Source of the DNA: Streptomyces omiyaensis
GTDB lineage: Bacteria; Actinomycetota; Actinomycetes; Streptomycetales; Streptomycetaceae
Length of the DNA stretch: 64,000 nucleotides
Direction of reading: 5' to 3'
Assembly (NCBI RefSeq): GCF_014650895.1
Contig: NZ_BMVV01000002.1
Location: 310,001 to 374,000, forward strand
Numbering within the stretch: position 1 is the stretch's first letter; every line of letters starts with the position of its first letter. The notes under the pieces were generated by a model. The model was given only the letters and a program-made list of their open reading frames with translations, ran no database searches and was not told the origin of the DNA. Shown piece by piece: positions 24,204-31,886 of the stretch. Both the position numbers and the translations under genes were made by a program.

Positions 24204-24590
24204 GTGAGCAACCTTCCCGAGCCCGCCCCCGTCGTCCGCCTCCCGGACGGCACCTACACCTACGCCGACCAGCTCCCCGCACCGGTCCAGTCGGGTGCCG
24301 CGCCGCAGGTCATCCACCAGCACATCCACCAGGCCCCGCCGGACCGGACCGTTCAGCGGATCGCGCTCGGCTCCGGGATCGGCGCCGGCACGGTCGCCGC
24401 CGGCGTCTACTTCGGCCCCCTGCTCGTCGGCGCCCTGACGGCGATCGCGGCGAACCTGGCGCTGCTCGCGTTCCTCGCCGCCGTCCTGGCCTGGGGCGTT
24501 GTCACCGTCGTCCGCTCGATCGGCGGCCCGGACGGGCAGCAGGCCGCCAAGGCCATCGGCAAGGCCCGCCGGACCCGGAAGGGGAAGTAG
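24204..24590 (+). CDS. AICE membrane protein (DUF6251-like)
   Basis: The 128-residue protein has a soluble N-terminus with VVRLPDGTYTYADQLPAPVQ and a His-rich HQHIHQAPPDRTVQRIALG segment. Two membrane helices follow at about 57-75 and 80-103, then a basic tail (GKARRTRKGK). I think it fits DUF6251, a family confined to AICE transfer regions. GAAGGAG precedes GTG 24204. Confidence 0.75.
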   Translation: MSNLPEPAPVVRLPDGTYTYADQLPAPVQSGAAPQVIHQHIHQAPPDRTVQRIALGSGIGAGTVAAGVYFGPLLVGALTAIAANLALLAFLAAVLAWGVVTVVRSIGGPDGQQAAKAIGKARRTRKGK

Positions 24591-24592
24591 CC

Positions 24593-24784
24593 ATGTTCCG
24601 AGGCGGACAGAAAGTCCTGATCATCGCCTGCGAGGACGACCCGCGGGCCGTGGGCAAGACCGGCCGGGTCCTGGACGAGGTCCCCCCGGGGCCGCTGACC
24701 GAGGGCCGGTGGACGGTCGACCGGATCAGCATCTGGATCGCCCCGGTCCTGTGCCACACCCACGAGCTCAAGGCCATTGACTGA
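24593..24784 (+). CDS. Small hypothetical AICE protein
   Basis: A 63-residue soluble protein (MFRGGQKVLIIACEDDPRAVGK, then WTVDRISIWIAPVLCHTHEL) starting three bases after the preceding stop. Sequence suggests a tiny beta-barrel. No function can be given. Confidence 0.65.
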   Translation: MFRGGQKVLIIACEDDPRAVGKTGRVLDEVPPGPLTEGRWTVDRISIWIAPVLCHTHELKAID

Positions 24785-24874
24785 CGGTTGCCCGCCCACC
24801 CCCGGCCCGGACCGGTCGGGGGTGGAAGGGGAGCCGGGACAGTCCCGCGCCCACCACCCACCTAGGAGTCCGTG

Positions 24875-25006
24875 GTGTTCACCCGTCGTCGCTTCTTCGA
24901 CTTCACCCACTGCCCGAAGTGCTTCAAGCCCGCCCCCAAGCCCAACCCGCGCATCTGCCCCACCCCCCGCTGCGGCTTCGGCCTCAACCCCTTCGCCCGC
25001 CGCTGA
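24875..25006 (+). CDS. Tiny zinc-ribbon protein
   Basis: A 43-residue frame with THCPKCFKPAP and ICPTPRCGFGLNPFARR gives two CxxC-type pairs, i.e. a minimal zinc ribbon. AGGAG lies at ideal distance before GTG 24875; the preceding GTG at 24872 is too close to it. It lies within the transfer operon between two small genes. Probably a true small protein. Confidence 0.65.
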   Translation: MFTRRRFFDFTHCPKCFKPAPKPNPRICPTPRCGFGLNPFARR

Positions 25007-25032
25007 CCCACCACCACCCGGAGGGAACCCTC

Positions 25033-25242
25033 ATGGCCGCCAAGCCGAACACCGACTACGACCCCGACCACCCGCCCCTCACCACCGGGGAGAAGGCGCA
25101 GTTCGCCTGGTACATCGCCCGCATGTGCAAGCGCGGCATCGCCGGCGAAACCGTCTACCAGGCCGACCTGGAGAAGAAGGTCGACCGCCTCCTCGACCGC
25201 GCCCGCGACCGCGCCGAGAAGAACGCCCGCGGCAAGAAGTAG
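25033..25242 (+). CDS. Small basic helical AICE protein (DUF6257-like)
   Basis: A 69-residue protein with LTTGEKAQFAWYIARMCKRGIAGE and a basic C-terminal helix (LEKKVDRLLDRARDRAEKNARGKK). I associate this pattern with DUF6257, found just upstream of AICE tra genes. GGAGGGA precedes the start. Confidence 0.75.
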   Translation: MAAKPNTDYDPDHPPLTTGEKAQFAWYIARMCKRGIAGETVYQADLEKKVDRLLDRARDRAEKNARGKK

Positions 25243-25332
25243 CCGCGCCCCGGGGCGGCCGACAGCCGCCAAGCACACCGGCCGCCCCGGGCCCTCCCTC
25301 CCACTCTTACGAGCAGCAGGAGAACCCCCATC

Positions 25333-27507
25333 ATGACCGAGCCTCTGCCGGAGGCGACGGTGGTCAGCCTCGACGACCACCGGGCCGCCCGCACCGACAC
25401 CCCGCCCATAGACCTCACCAAGCCCACCACCGCCCCCGCCGAACCGGCCGCCCCCGAGTCGGCCGAGGGTACGGGCGTGGACGTGATCGACCTGCCGGGC
25501 AACCCGCTCGCGGACTGGCTGACCGTGCCCGACGGGCCGATCCTGCCGGTGTGGGCGCGGTCGGTGAAGTCGCTGCGCGAGAACACCACCGCCCTGTGCC
25601 GACTCGGTTGGTGGCACGCCCGCTACCACGCCGTCCGCACCCCGAAGTACCTGTTCAAGACCGTGCTGCTGGCCGCCCGCGGCTTCTACCGCGCCGTCGT
25701 CGGCATCTGGCCGACACTCTCCGCGCAGGAGCAGTCTGCGACCGTCAAAGCGCTCAAGGCCCAGCTCAAGGTCCGCCCGGAGGACATCGAGCTCGCGGCC
25801 CGTCACCAGGCCGCCTACGCCGAGCGGACCCGCACCCGCCAGTGGCGGTTCGGGATCGCCGCCGTCGGCGTCGCCACCGCCGCGACCGGCATCATGCTCG
25901 CCGACCCCCTCCTTCAGACCGGGATCGGCGCCGCCGTCACCATCCCCCTCGCCCACCTGGGGCGGGGTGAGGAGACGCGGCTGCTGGACCAGGCGGCGCC
26001 GCCGATCCGGGTGGACATGTCCGCGCAGCAGCTCAACGACGCGCTTAGGGCCGCCGGCCTCCTCAAAAGCGGTGGCGGCAAGGACGAGAAGGACCTTCCG
26101 CGCGTGTCGTGCACGATGGGCCCCGTCCGCGACGGCCGCGGCTGGTCGGTGATCTTCGACATGCCCCGCGGCGGCGGCAAGACCGCCTCCGACGTGCTCG
26201 CCAAGCGCGAGGTCATCGCCCAGGAACTCGGCGTGGACGAGATCCAGGTCATCATGTCCCGCGTCCGCGCCGCCAACGGCGGCAACGCCGGCCGGGTCTC
26301 CATGTGGGTCGCCGACGACGACCCCTACCTCGGCACCCCCAACCCGTCACCGCTGGAGAAGGCCGAGCGGTTCTCCATCTGGGAGCCGGTCCCCTTCGGT
26401 CAGGACGCCCGCGGCATCCGCATCAGCGTCCCAGTCATGTGGCAGTCGATGTTCTTCGGCGGCCTGCCCCGCCGGGGCAAGACCTTCACCCAGCGCCTCC
26501 TGACCGCCGCCGGCCTCCTCGACCCGTACGTGCGGCACTACGTCGCCGACGGCAAGGGCGGCGCCGACTGGATGCCCATGAAGGCCGTCGCCCACCGCCT
26601 CGTCATGGGCGCCGAGGACGACGCCATCGAAGCCCTCAAGGCCATGCTCGCCGAGCTACTCGGGGAGATGGAACGCCGCTTCGCGCTGCTGCGGGACCTG
26701 CCGACGTCGGTGTGCCCGGAGGGCAAGCTCACCCCGGAGATCGTCGCCCGCTACAACCTCCCGGTCATCTTCGTCACCATCGACGAACTCCAGGAGTACT
26801 TCACCGCCATGGAACGCGAGGACCGCGAGCAGGTCATCAACGACCTGTGCCGCATCGCCCGCCGCGGCCCGGCCGCCGGGTTCATCTCCAACTTCGCGAG
26901 TCAACGGCCCGACGCCGAGTCCGTCCCCGCCAAGCTGCGGGAGATCATCACCATCCGCTACTCCACCCAGGTCGTCGACCGCACCAGCTCCGACATGGTC
27001 CTCGGCAAGGGCAAGGCCGCCCAGGGAGCCGACGCGTCCGTCCTGTCCGAGGACCACAAGGGCGTCGGCGTCCTGGTCACCGGCCCCGCGTCGTACGTGA
27101 CGGTGCGGGCCGACTACCTCGACGGCCCCACGTTCGCGCAGATGTGTCGCAAGGGCCGGGCCCTGCGCGAGGAAACCGGACAACTCACCGGCGACGCCGC
27201 CGGAGACGTCACCGCCGCCGCCGACGCGGCCGGCATCACCGTCCCGCCGATCGTCTCCGACGTCCTGGAAGTCATGCGGCACTCCCCGCGCATGTTCACC
27301 ACCGACCTGCTCGCCGGACTCGTCAACATCGACGAGGACACCTACGGCGACTACAACGCCGAGGCCCTCGCCTCCGCGCTGGAGGCCGCCGGGGTGAAGC
27401 GGACCAGCAAGCAGGTCAAGATCAGCGGCTCCAACGGCGCGGGCTACCAGCGCCGCGACATCGAGGCCGCCGTGCCCGCCGAGATCCTCCTGTCGGCCGG
27501 CCGGTAG
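25333..27507 (+). CDS. FtsK/SpoIIIE-like conjugative DNA translocase (TraB/TraSA type)
   Basis: The 724-residue protein is the main transfer protein. Two hydrophobic segments (about 98-115 and 175-205) anchor the N-terminus. The motor domain has Walker A GGLPRRGKTF near residue 380 and Walker B VIFVTIDELQEYF near 478, and a second glycine-rich loop PRGGGKTA near 280. The last 90 residues (VSDVLEVMRHSPRMFTTDLLAGL, then LASALEAAGVKRTSKQVKI) look like the winged helix that reads the clt site in related TraB proteins. Hexameric TraB proteins pump double-stranded DNA between mycelia without a relaxase. A repeat cluster at 27503-27658 directly follows and is the natural candidate target. AGCAGGAG precedes the ATG. 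Confidence 0.93.
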   Translation: MTEPLPEATVVSLDDHRAARTDTPPIDLTKPTTAPAEPAAPESAEGTGVDVIDLPGNPLADWLTVPDGPILPVWARSVKSLRENTTALCRLGWWHARYHAVRTPKYLFKTVLLAARGFYRAVVGIWPTLSAQEQSATVKALKAQLKVRPEDIELAARHQAAYAERTRTRQWRFGIAAVGVATAATGIMLADPLLQTGIGAAVTIPLAHLGRGEETRLLDQAAPPIRVDMSAQQLNDALRAAGLLKSGGGKDEKDLPRVSCTMGPVRDGRGWSVIFDMPRGGGKTASDVLAKREVIAQELGVDEIQVIMSRVRAANGGNAGRVSMWVADDDPYLGTPNPSPLEKAERFSIWEPVPFGQDARGIRISVPVMWQSMFFGGLPRRGKTFTQRLLTAAGLLDPYVRHYVADGKGGADWMPMKAVAHRLVMGAEDDAIEALKAMLAELLGEMERRFALLRDLPTSVCPEGKLTPEIVARYNLPVIFVTIDELQEYFTAMEREDREQVINDLCRIARRGPAAGFISNFASQRPDAESVPAKLREIITIRYSTQVVDRTSSDMVLGKGKAAQGADASVLSEDHKGVGVLVTGPASYVTVRADYLDGPTFAQMCRKGRALREETGQLTGDAAGDVTAAADAAGITVPPIVSDVLEVMRHSPRMFTTDLLAGLVNIDEDTYGDYNAEALASALEAAGVKRTSKQVKISGSNGAGYQRRDIEAAVPAEILLSAGR

Positions 27508-27658
27508 AGGGGTCCCCCTCTACCCACCCCAAGATCACCCACCCCCGTGTGACCGCTTCCGCAGCATCCGGCAGGGGACTCGAAGTAGAGGGGGCCCTTT
27601 ACCCCGGTCATGGGGGCGGTAAGGGCCTCTGACCTGCAAGGTAAGGCCGGTAAAGGGG
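27503..27658. repeat. Seven GGTA(A/G)-type repeats, candidate clt
   Basis: Copies: GGTAGAGGGG at 27503-27512, its exact inverse at 27515-27524, AGTAGAGGGG at 27584-27593, GGTAAAGGGC inverse at 27594-27603, GGTAAGGG at 27618-27625, GGTAAGGCC at 27640-27648, and GGTAAAGGGG at 27649-27658. They lie in the only sizeable gap after the translocase gene, where the clt of TraB-type plasmids is found. Confidence 0.7.
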
Positions 27659-27733
27659 GACCGGCGCCCCCTCCCGGGACCCCGCGAAGCCCCGGATCCG
27701 GGGCATTCCCACCCTCCAGGGAGACACCCCGCC

Positions 27734-27922
27734 ATGGCCGTCACGGTCTCGCTTGTCGCCGTCTTCGGACTCGTCCTGTTCTTCCTCCTGCGCTCCAAGG
27801 AACTCGGCTACGGCTCCGCGTTCACCGCCGCCGGGTTCGGGTTCTTCCTCGCCGCGACCGGCGCCGCCAAACCCATCAACCAGCTCACCACCGACCTCAT
27901 CACCGCCATCAGCAACCTGTAG
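27734..27922 (+). CDS. Small membrane protein, Spd-like
   Basis: A 62-residue protein with two hydrophobic helices (VTVSLVAVFGLVLFFLL and AFTAAGFGFFLAATGAA). CAGGGAG precedes the ATG. Small membrane proteins after tra are typical spread proteins of Streptomyces elements, which help intramycelial spreading. Confidence 0.75.
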   Translation: MAVTVSLVAVFGLVLFFLLRSKELGYGSAFTAAGFGFFLAATGAAKPINQLTTDLITAISNL

Positions 27923-27944
27923 TTGTCGGGATGGCGGCGGCGCC

Positions 27945-28973
27945 TTAGGGCTGGCTGTAGGCGAGTGGCCAGCCGGCAAAGCCGCCATCGTCAGTCTGAT
28001 AGACCAGCTCCACGGACTCCTCGCCGAGCAGGTCCTTCACGTCTGCGGTGGGTTCGCTGGGCAGTAGGACGGCAACCCGCAGGGTCTTGCGCCCGGGGAT
28101 GTGCCGACGGTAGTCGGCCAACTGTCCGATCGCCATCCGGACGTTGGCCCGGCTCGTCTGCCCCTTGGCTTCGTACAGCACGTGGTCCGTAGTGTCGTAC
28201 AGGTCAGGGGTCAGCGCCCCGGGCTCGCCGGCAATGGTGATCTGGAAGCTGTGGGTCTCGTGCCCCTTCGCGGCCAAGTGCGCCGCGAATGCCTTCACCA
28301 GCTCGCCTTCGCGGCGTAGCACCTTCCGCTGCCCAGCAGGAATGTCGGCGACCGTCTCCGGGGTGCCGTGCTGCTCAGTCTTCTTGACCTTCACTCCGGT
28401 CTGCTGCGGCAGCACGACAGTTGCCGGCACCGTCACCGCGGGGTCGGTCACCTCGACGGTCGTCTTCACGGCGGCCGGCAGGTTGTCAGCCTCCTTCCAC
28501 GCCGGCGTCGTTCCTTCGGCGGGCCGGAACCGGAAGACCAGCACGTTGCGCATCACGCCGTCCTTGCCGGGTCCGCGCCGAACGTCATAGGGCTTGATGG
28601 GGTCCAGCACCATCTCGCCGATGTAGCGCTGCTGCATCGCCCCGCCGCCCGGCACCTTGCCGTGCGCGACGAACAGATGCACCTCGCGGTTCTTCTCGAC
28701 GTGGCTCAGCAGCGACCCGTTGCGGCCGGAAGGCTTCTGGTCTCCGTTCGCGCCGGCACCCGTGTACAGGTACAGCGGACCAAACTCATCGTCTTCCGCC
28801 CGGCCGTCGAAGGTGTAGCCGTATTCCTCGCCCGCGGACGGGTCGGAGTACACGAACACCTTGCCCGCCTCATCAGCGGGCTCGATGCCCTGGAACGTCC
28901 CACAGCCGTAGGTCGCGGCGATGGCTTCACGTGTCGTGATCAGGCCCGGCACAAGATCAACGGTCGTCGTCAT
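27945..28973 (-). CDS. Type IV-like restriction endonuclease (SRA-like reader + PD-(D/E)XK nuclease)
   Basis: The 342-residue protein is the only minus-strand gene in this part of the element. Its N-terminal half (YGCGTFQGIEP, KVFVYSDPSAGEEYGYTFDG, DDEFGPLYLYTGAG, MQQRYIGEMVLDP) resembles the SRA-like domains of ScoMcrA-type enzymes, which read modified bases. The C-terminal half is a PD-(D/E)XK nuclease: Asp257 in TPDLYD, Glu268 and Lys270 in YEAKG, then a NVRMAIGQLADYRRH helix. It probably cuts incoming DNA with modified bases and protects host and element from phage. TACAGT six bases before the ATG and the lack of a ribosome site suggest a leaderless mRNA from its own promoter. Confidence 0.8.
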   Translation of the reverse strand: MTTTVDLVPGLITTREAIAATYGCGTFQGIEPADEAGKVFVYSDPSAGEEYGYTFDGRAEDDEFGPLYLYTGAGANGDQKPSGRNGSLLSHVEKNREVHLFVAHGKVPGGGAMQQRYIGEMVLDPIKPYDVRRGPGKDGVMRNVLVFRFRPAEGTTPAWKEADNLPAAVKTTVEVTDPAVTVPATVVLPQQTGVKVKKTEQHGTPETVADIPAGQRKVLRREGELVKAFAAHLAAKGHETHSFQITIAGEPGALTPDLYDTTDHVLYEAKGQTSRANVRMAIGQLADYRRHIPGRKTLRVAVLLPSEPTADVKDLLGEESVELVYQTDDGGFAGWPLAYSQP

Positions 28974-29105
28974 GCCGCGACTGTAACCAACCCCTCTGAC
29001 ACCCTGCCGCCTCATTTCCGTGGCAGGGAAAGGGCGGCCCCCGTCTCGCCAAAGCCGGGGCCGCCCTCGTTCCAGACCGCTACCAACGAACTGGAGACAT
29101 CCAGC

Positions 29106-29156
29106 ATGACTCATGCGCACCAGATCCGGCGAGACCGCGCGGCGGTGGCCGCGTGA
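29106..29156 (+). CDS. Possible 16-residue leader peptide before prim-pol
   Basis: ATG 29106 opens a 16-codon frame (MTHAHQIRRDRAAVAA) whose stop overlaps the prim-pol GTG by four bases (GTGA). CTGGAG lies upstream of the ATG, while the prim-pol start has no ribosome site of its own. Translational coupling through this leader would explain how prim-pol is started. Confidence 0.45.
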   Translation: MTHAHQIRRDRAAVAA

Positions 29157-30016
29157 ACAGCCTCCCCACCACCGCCCTCGGCCTCGCCGAGCAGGGACTC
29201 CCGGTCCTGCCCCTGCTCGGCGACAAGCGGCCCTTCGGCCTCTGCCGGGCCTGCAAGGGCCTGGCGTGCGGCGGACGGCCGAACATGAAGACCCCGGGGC
29301 CGTGCGTGTGCCCCCGGCCGTGCCACGGCTGGGCCGCCGCCACCACCAACCCCCACGTGCTCGCCTCCCGTCAGTGGGGCCTGGCCTGGCTTCGCGCACG
29401 CGCCATCGGCTACCACCCCGGCGGCGCCAACGTCACCGTCGTCGACCTCGACAACCCCGACGCCGTCGACTGGGCCCGGGCCACGCTCCCGGCCACCACG
29501 ACCGTGGCCACGACGCGCGGGGAGCACTGGATCTACTCCGGCGCCATGCGCTCCGCGAACAAGGTCCGGCCCGGCGTCGACATCAAGTCGCTCATGTCCT
29601 ACGCCCGCTGGCTGGGCCCCGGCACCGGTCCGATCACGGCGCTGCCGCCGGCCGTCCTCGCCCTGGTGGAGAGGGAAGAGTCCACCCCCGCCCGCGGGGC
29701 CGTGGACTCTTCCACCCTGACCGGGTGGGACCGCAGCGTCGCCACCGGCTGCCGCCACACCCCCGCCTTCGTCCAGACCGGCCTGGAGCGCGGGCTGGAC
29801 AACATCCGGGCCCACCCCGAGCAGGGCGCCGGCACCGCCGCCTACGGCGCCGCCCGCTTCCTCGCCGCCCGGCACACCGCCTGTCCCGGCCCCTGCGGCC
29901 TCGACCGGATCGCCGAGGAGCTGATCGCCGTCGCCGTCGCCGTCGGCGTCCCGGCCACCTACGCCCGCCGGTGCGTCACCAACGGCATGACCGCCGCCCT
30001 GGGAGCCGTCGCATGA
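29153..30016 (+). CDS. Bifunctional DNA primase/polymerase (prim-pol), RepPP-type
   Basis: The 287-residue protein fits the prim-pol family. The N-terminal LGLAEQGLPVLPLLGDKRP, a Cys-rich insert (LCRACKGLACGG, CVCPRPCHGW), NVTVVDLDNPDAVDW with the metal-binding DxD at about 99-101, and WIYSGAMRSANKVRPGVDIKS are the usual order. It should prime and copy the excised circular element. The next two genes overlap by ATGA, and the SF3 helicase gene is the second of them, so primase and helicase form a replication module. Start codon GTG overlaps a short upstream frame. Confidence 0.88.
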   Translation: MNSLPTTALGLAEQGLPVLPLLGDKRPFGLCRACKGLACGGRPNMKTPGPCVCPRPCHGWAAATTNPHVLASRQWGLAWLRARAIGYHPGGANVTVVDLDNPDAVDWARATLPATTTVATTRGEHWIYSGAMRSANKVRPGVDIKSLMSYARWLGPGTGPITALPPAVLALVEREESTPARGAVDSSTLTGWDRSVATGCRHTPAFVQTGLERGLDNIRAHPEQGAGTAAYGAARFLAARHTACPGPCGLDRIAEELIAVAVAVGVPATYARRCVTNGMTAALGAVA

Positions 30017-30231
30017 CCGCCCGAACCGTCGGCACCAGCCAGCCCCGGATCGTCGCCTTGCTGCGGATCTCCGCCCCGGGCCGGGACACGACGCCGTCCG
30101 CGCGGTCTTGGTGCTCGTGCGGGCGGGACCTGGCCGCGTTCGGGCAGCGGAAGGTCGCCGCGCTCATCGAGGACCACACCCGTCACCGCACCGCCTGCCC
30201 GCTGCTGGCCGAGGGGAAGAAGGCCGCATGA
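30013..30231 (+). CDS. Small zinc-binding protein of the replication module
   Basis: A 72-residue protein with SWCSCGRDL and HTRHRTACPLL, a Cys/His set able to bind zinc. ATGA overlaps tie it to prim-pol upstream and the helicase downstream. Function unknown, perhaps a replication accessory. Confidence 0.75.
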   Translation: MTARTVGTSQPRIVALLRISAPGRDTTPSARSWCSCGRDLAAFGQRKVAALIEDHTRHRTACPLLAEGKKAA

Positions 30232-31616
30232 CTGGCACCGAGGAGCTGCCCTCGCCGTCCAACCCGCTCGCCGTGGCCCGCCGGATCGTGCCCGACTGGC
30301 ACACCGAGGACGGACACCTGCGGCTGCGCCGCTGGCGCGGGTCCTGGATGCGGTGGACCGGCACCTGCTGGCGCGAGTACGACGAGCAGCAGATGCGCGC
30401 CGGGCTCTACAAGCGCTTGGAGCACGCCACCTTCTTCGCCGGCGTCGACAAGAACGGCGAGCCGGAAGTGCGGGAGTGGGCACCGACCAAGACGAAGATC
30501 AGCAACCTGCTCGACGCGCTGAGCGCCATCACCCTCCTGCCCGCGGACGTGGACGCGCCGTCCTGGATCGACGGCGAGCGCGACCGGCAGGACACGAGCC
30601 CCATCGTCGCCTGCCGGAACGGGTTGCTGCGGATCCGGGACCGCGAGCTTCTGCCGCACGGGCCCGGGTTCTTCAACATCGTCTCCGTCCCCTACGACTA
30701 CGACCCCGACGCGACCGCCCCCACCTGGGAGGCGTTCCTGGCGGGGATCTGGCCGGACGACCCCGAGTCCATCGCAGCCCTCCAGGAGTGGTTCGGCTAC
30801 GTGCTCTCCGGCCGGACCGACCAGCAGAAGATCCTGCTCATGAAGGGCCCCTCCCGCTCCGGAAAGGGCACCATCGCCCGGATCCTGAAGGAGCTGGTCG
30901 GCAAGGAGAACCTCGCCGGGCCCACGCTTGCCGGCCTGGGCACGAACTTCGGGCTCTCCACCCTCGTCGGCAAGCCGCTCGCCGTCATCTCCGACGCCCG
31001 CCTGTCCGGCGACGGCGGTCAGGTCGTCGAGCGGCTGCTGACCATCTCCGGCGAGGACACGATCGACATCGACCGGAAGTACCGCGAGCCTTGGACCGGG
31101 AAGCTCCCGACCCGGCTGATGGTGCTGACCAACGAGCTGCCGAACTTCGGCGACTCCTCCGGCGTCATCGCCCGCCGGTTCATCGTCCTCAACATGACCG
31201 TCTCCTGGCTCGGCAAGGAGGACACCGGTCTGACCGGCAAGCTCGCCGCCGAGATGCCCGGCATTATCAACTGGGCCCTCGATGGCCTCGCCCGTCTGGA
31301 GCGCACCGGCCGGATCACCGAGCCCGCCTCCTCGCAGGACGCGGTCACGATGATGCAGGACACTGCCTCGCCTACCTCCGCGTTCGTCCGCGAGCGCTGC
31401 ACCACCGGCCCCGCGCACGAGGTCCCCGTGGACGTCCTGTGGGCCGCCTGGCGCGAGTGGGCCGAGGACAACGGCGTGAAGGTCATCGGGAGCAAGCAGC
31501 TCTTCGGCCGCAACCTGCTCTCCGTCGTGCCCCAGCTCCACCGCACCCGGCCCCGCGACGCCTACGGCCGCCAGGTGGCCAAGTACTCCGGAATCACTCT
31601 CAACCCGACTTCCTGA
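30228..31616 (+). CDS. D5/P4-type SF3 replicative helicase
   Basis: The 462-residue protein has an N-terminal D5_N-like region (RWTGTCWREYDEQQM, CRNGLLRIRDRELLPH) and a superfamily 3 helicase core. Walker A is LLMKGPSRSGKGTIARIL, Walker B and motif C follow in LAVISDARLSG and LMVLTNELPNF, and an arginine finger region is FGDSSGVIARRFI. A C-terminal winged helix is likely (VDVLWAAWREWAEDNGV). It should unwind the element's origin together with prim-pol. Start overlaps the upstream gene by ATGA. Confidence 0.92.
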   Translation: MTGTEELPSPSNPLAVARRIVPDWHTEDGHLRLRRWRGSWMRWTGTCWREYDEQQMRAGLYKRLEHATFFAGVDKNGEPEVREWAPTKTKISNLLDALSAITLLPADVDAPSWIDGERDRQDTSPIVACRNGLLRIRDRELLPHGPGFFNIVSVPYDYDPDATAPTWEAFLAGIWPDDPESIAALQEWFGYVLSGRTDQQKILLMKGPSRSGKGTIARILKELVGKENLAGPTLAGLGTNFGLSTLVGKPLAVISDARLSGDGGQVVERLLTISGEDTIDIDRKYREPWTGKLPTRLMVLTNELPNFGDSSGVIARRFIVLNMTVSWLGKEDTGLTGKLAAEMPGIINWALDGLARLERTGRITEPASSQDAVTMMQDTASPTSAFVRERCTTGPAHEVPVDVLWAAWREWAEDNGVKVIGSKQLFGRNLLSVVPQLHRTRPRDAYGRQVAKYSGITLNPTS

Positions 31617-31622
31617 GCGGCT

Positions 31623-31646
31623 TGAGTCGCTTGAGTCGCGACTCAG
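31623..31646. repeat. Inverted copy of the left-end 19-mer, upstream of xis
   Basis: TGAGTCGCTTGAGTCGCGA at 31623-31641 is the exact reverse complement of 15166-15184. Direct TCGCGACTCAG (31636-31646) overlaps it. It lies 43 bp before xis, so an autoregulatory or recombination role is plausible. Confidence 0.75.
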
Positions 31647-31688
31647 CGCAATGTCATCCCAACTTTTTCGCCCCGAGGAGTGCACTAG

Positions 31689-31886
31689 ATGGCTGGCACG
31701 CCCAAGACCCGCGCGATGCTCACCGTCCCCGAGATCTGCGAGGAACTCGGCATCAGCAGCTCGACCTTCTACGACTGGCGCCTGAAGCGGCGCGCCCCCC
31801 GCTGCATCAAGCTCCCGAACGGCGCCCTCCGCGTGCGCCGGGTCGACCTGGAGCTCTGGCTGAACGAGCACGAGGACGCCGCTTGA
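31689..31886 (+). CDS. xis: Excisionase (Xis), MerR-like helix-turn-helix
   Basis: The 65-residue protein is a compact winged helix: MLTVPEICEELGISSSTFYDWRLKRRAP, then LRVRRVDLELWLNEH. This is the standard excisionase of Streptomyces AICEs. It should bind repeats near att and bias Int toward excision. GAGG precedes the ATG, and its stop overlaps the int start (TGATG), ensuring co-expression. Repeats directly upstream match those near attL. Confidence 0.9.
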   Translation: MAGTPKTRAMLTVPEICEELGISSSTFYDWRLKRRAPRCIKLPNGALRVRRVDLELWLNEHEDAA

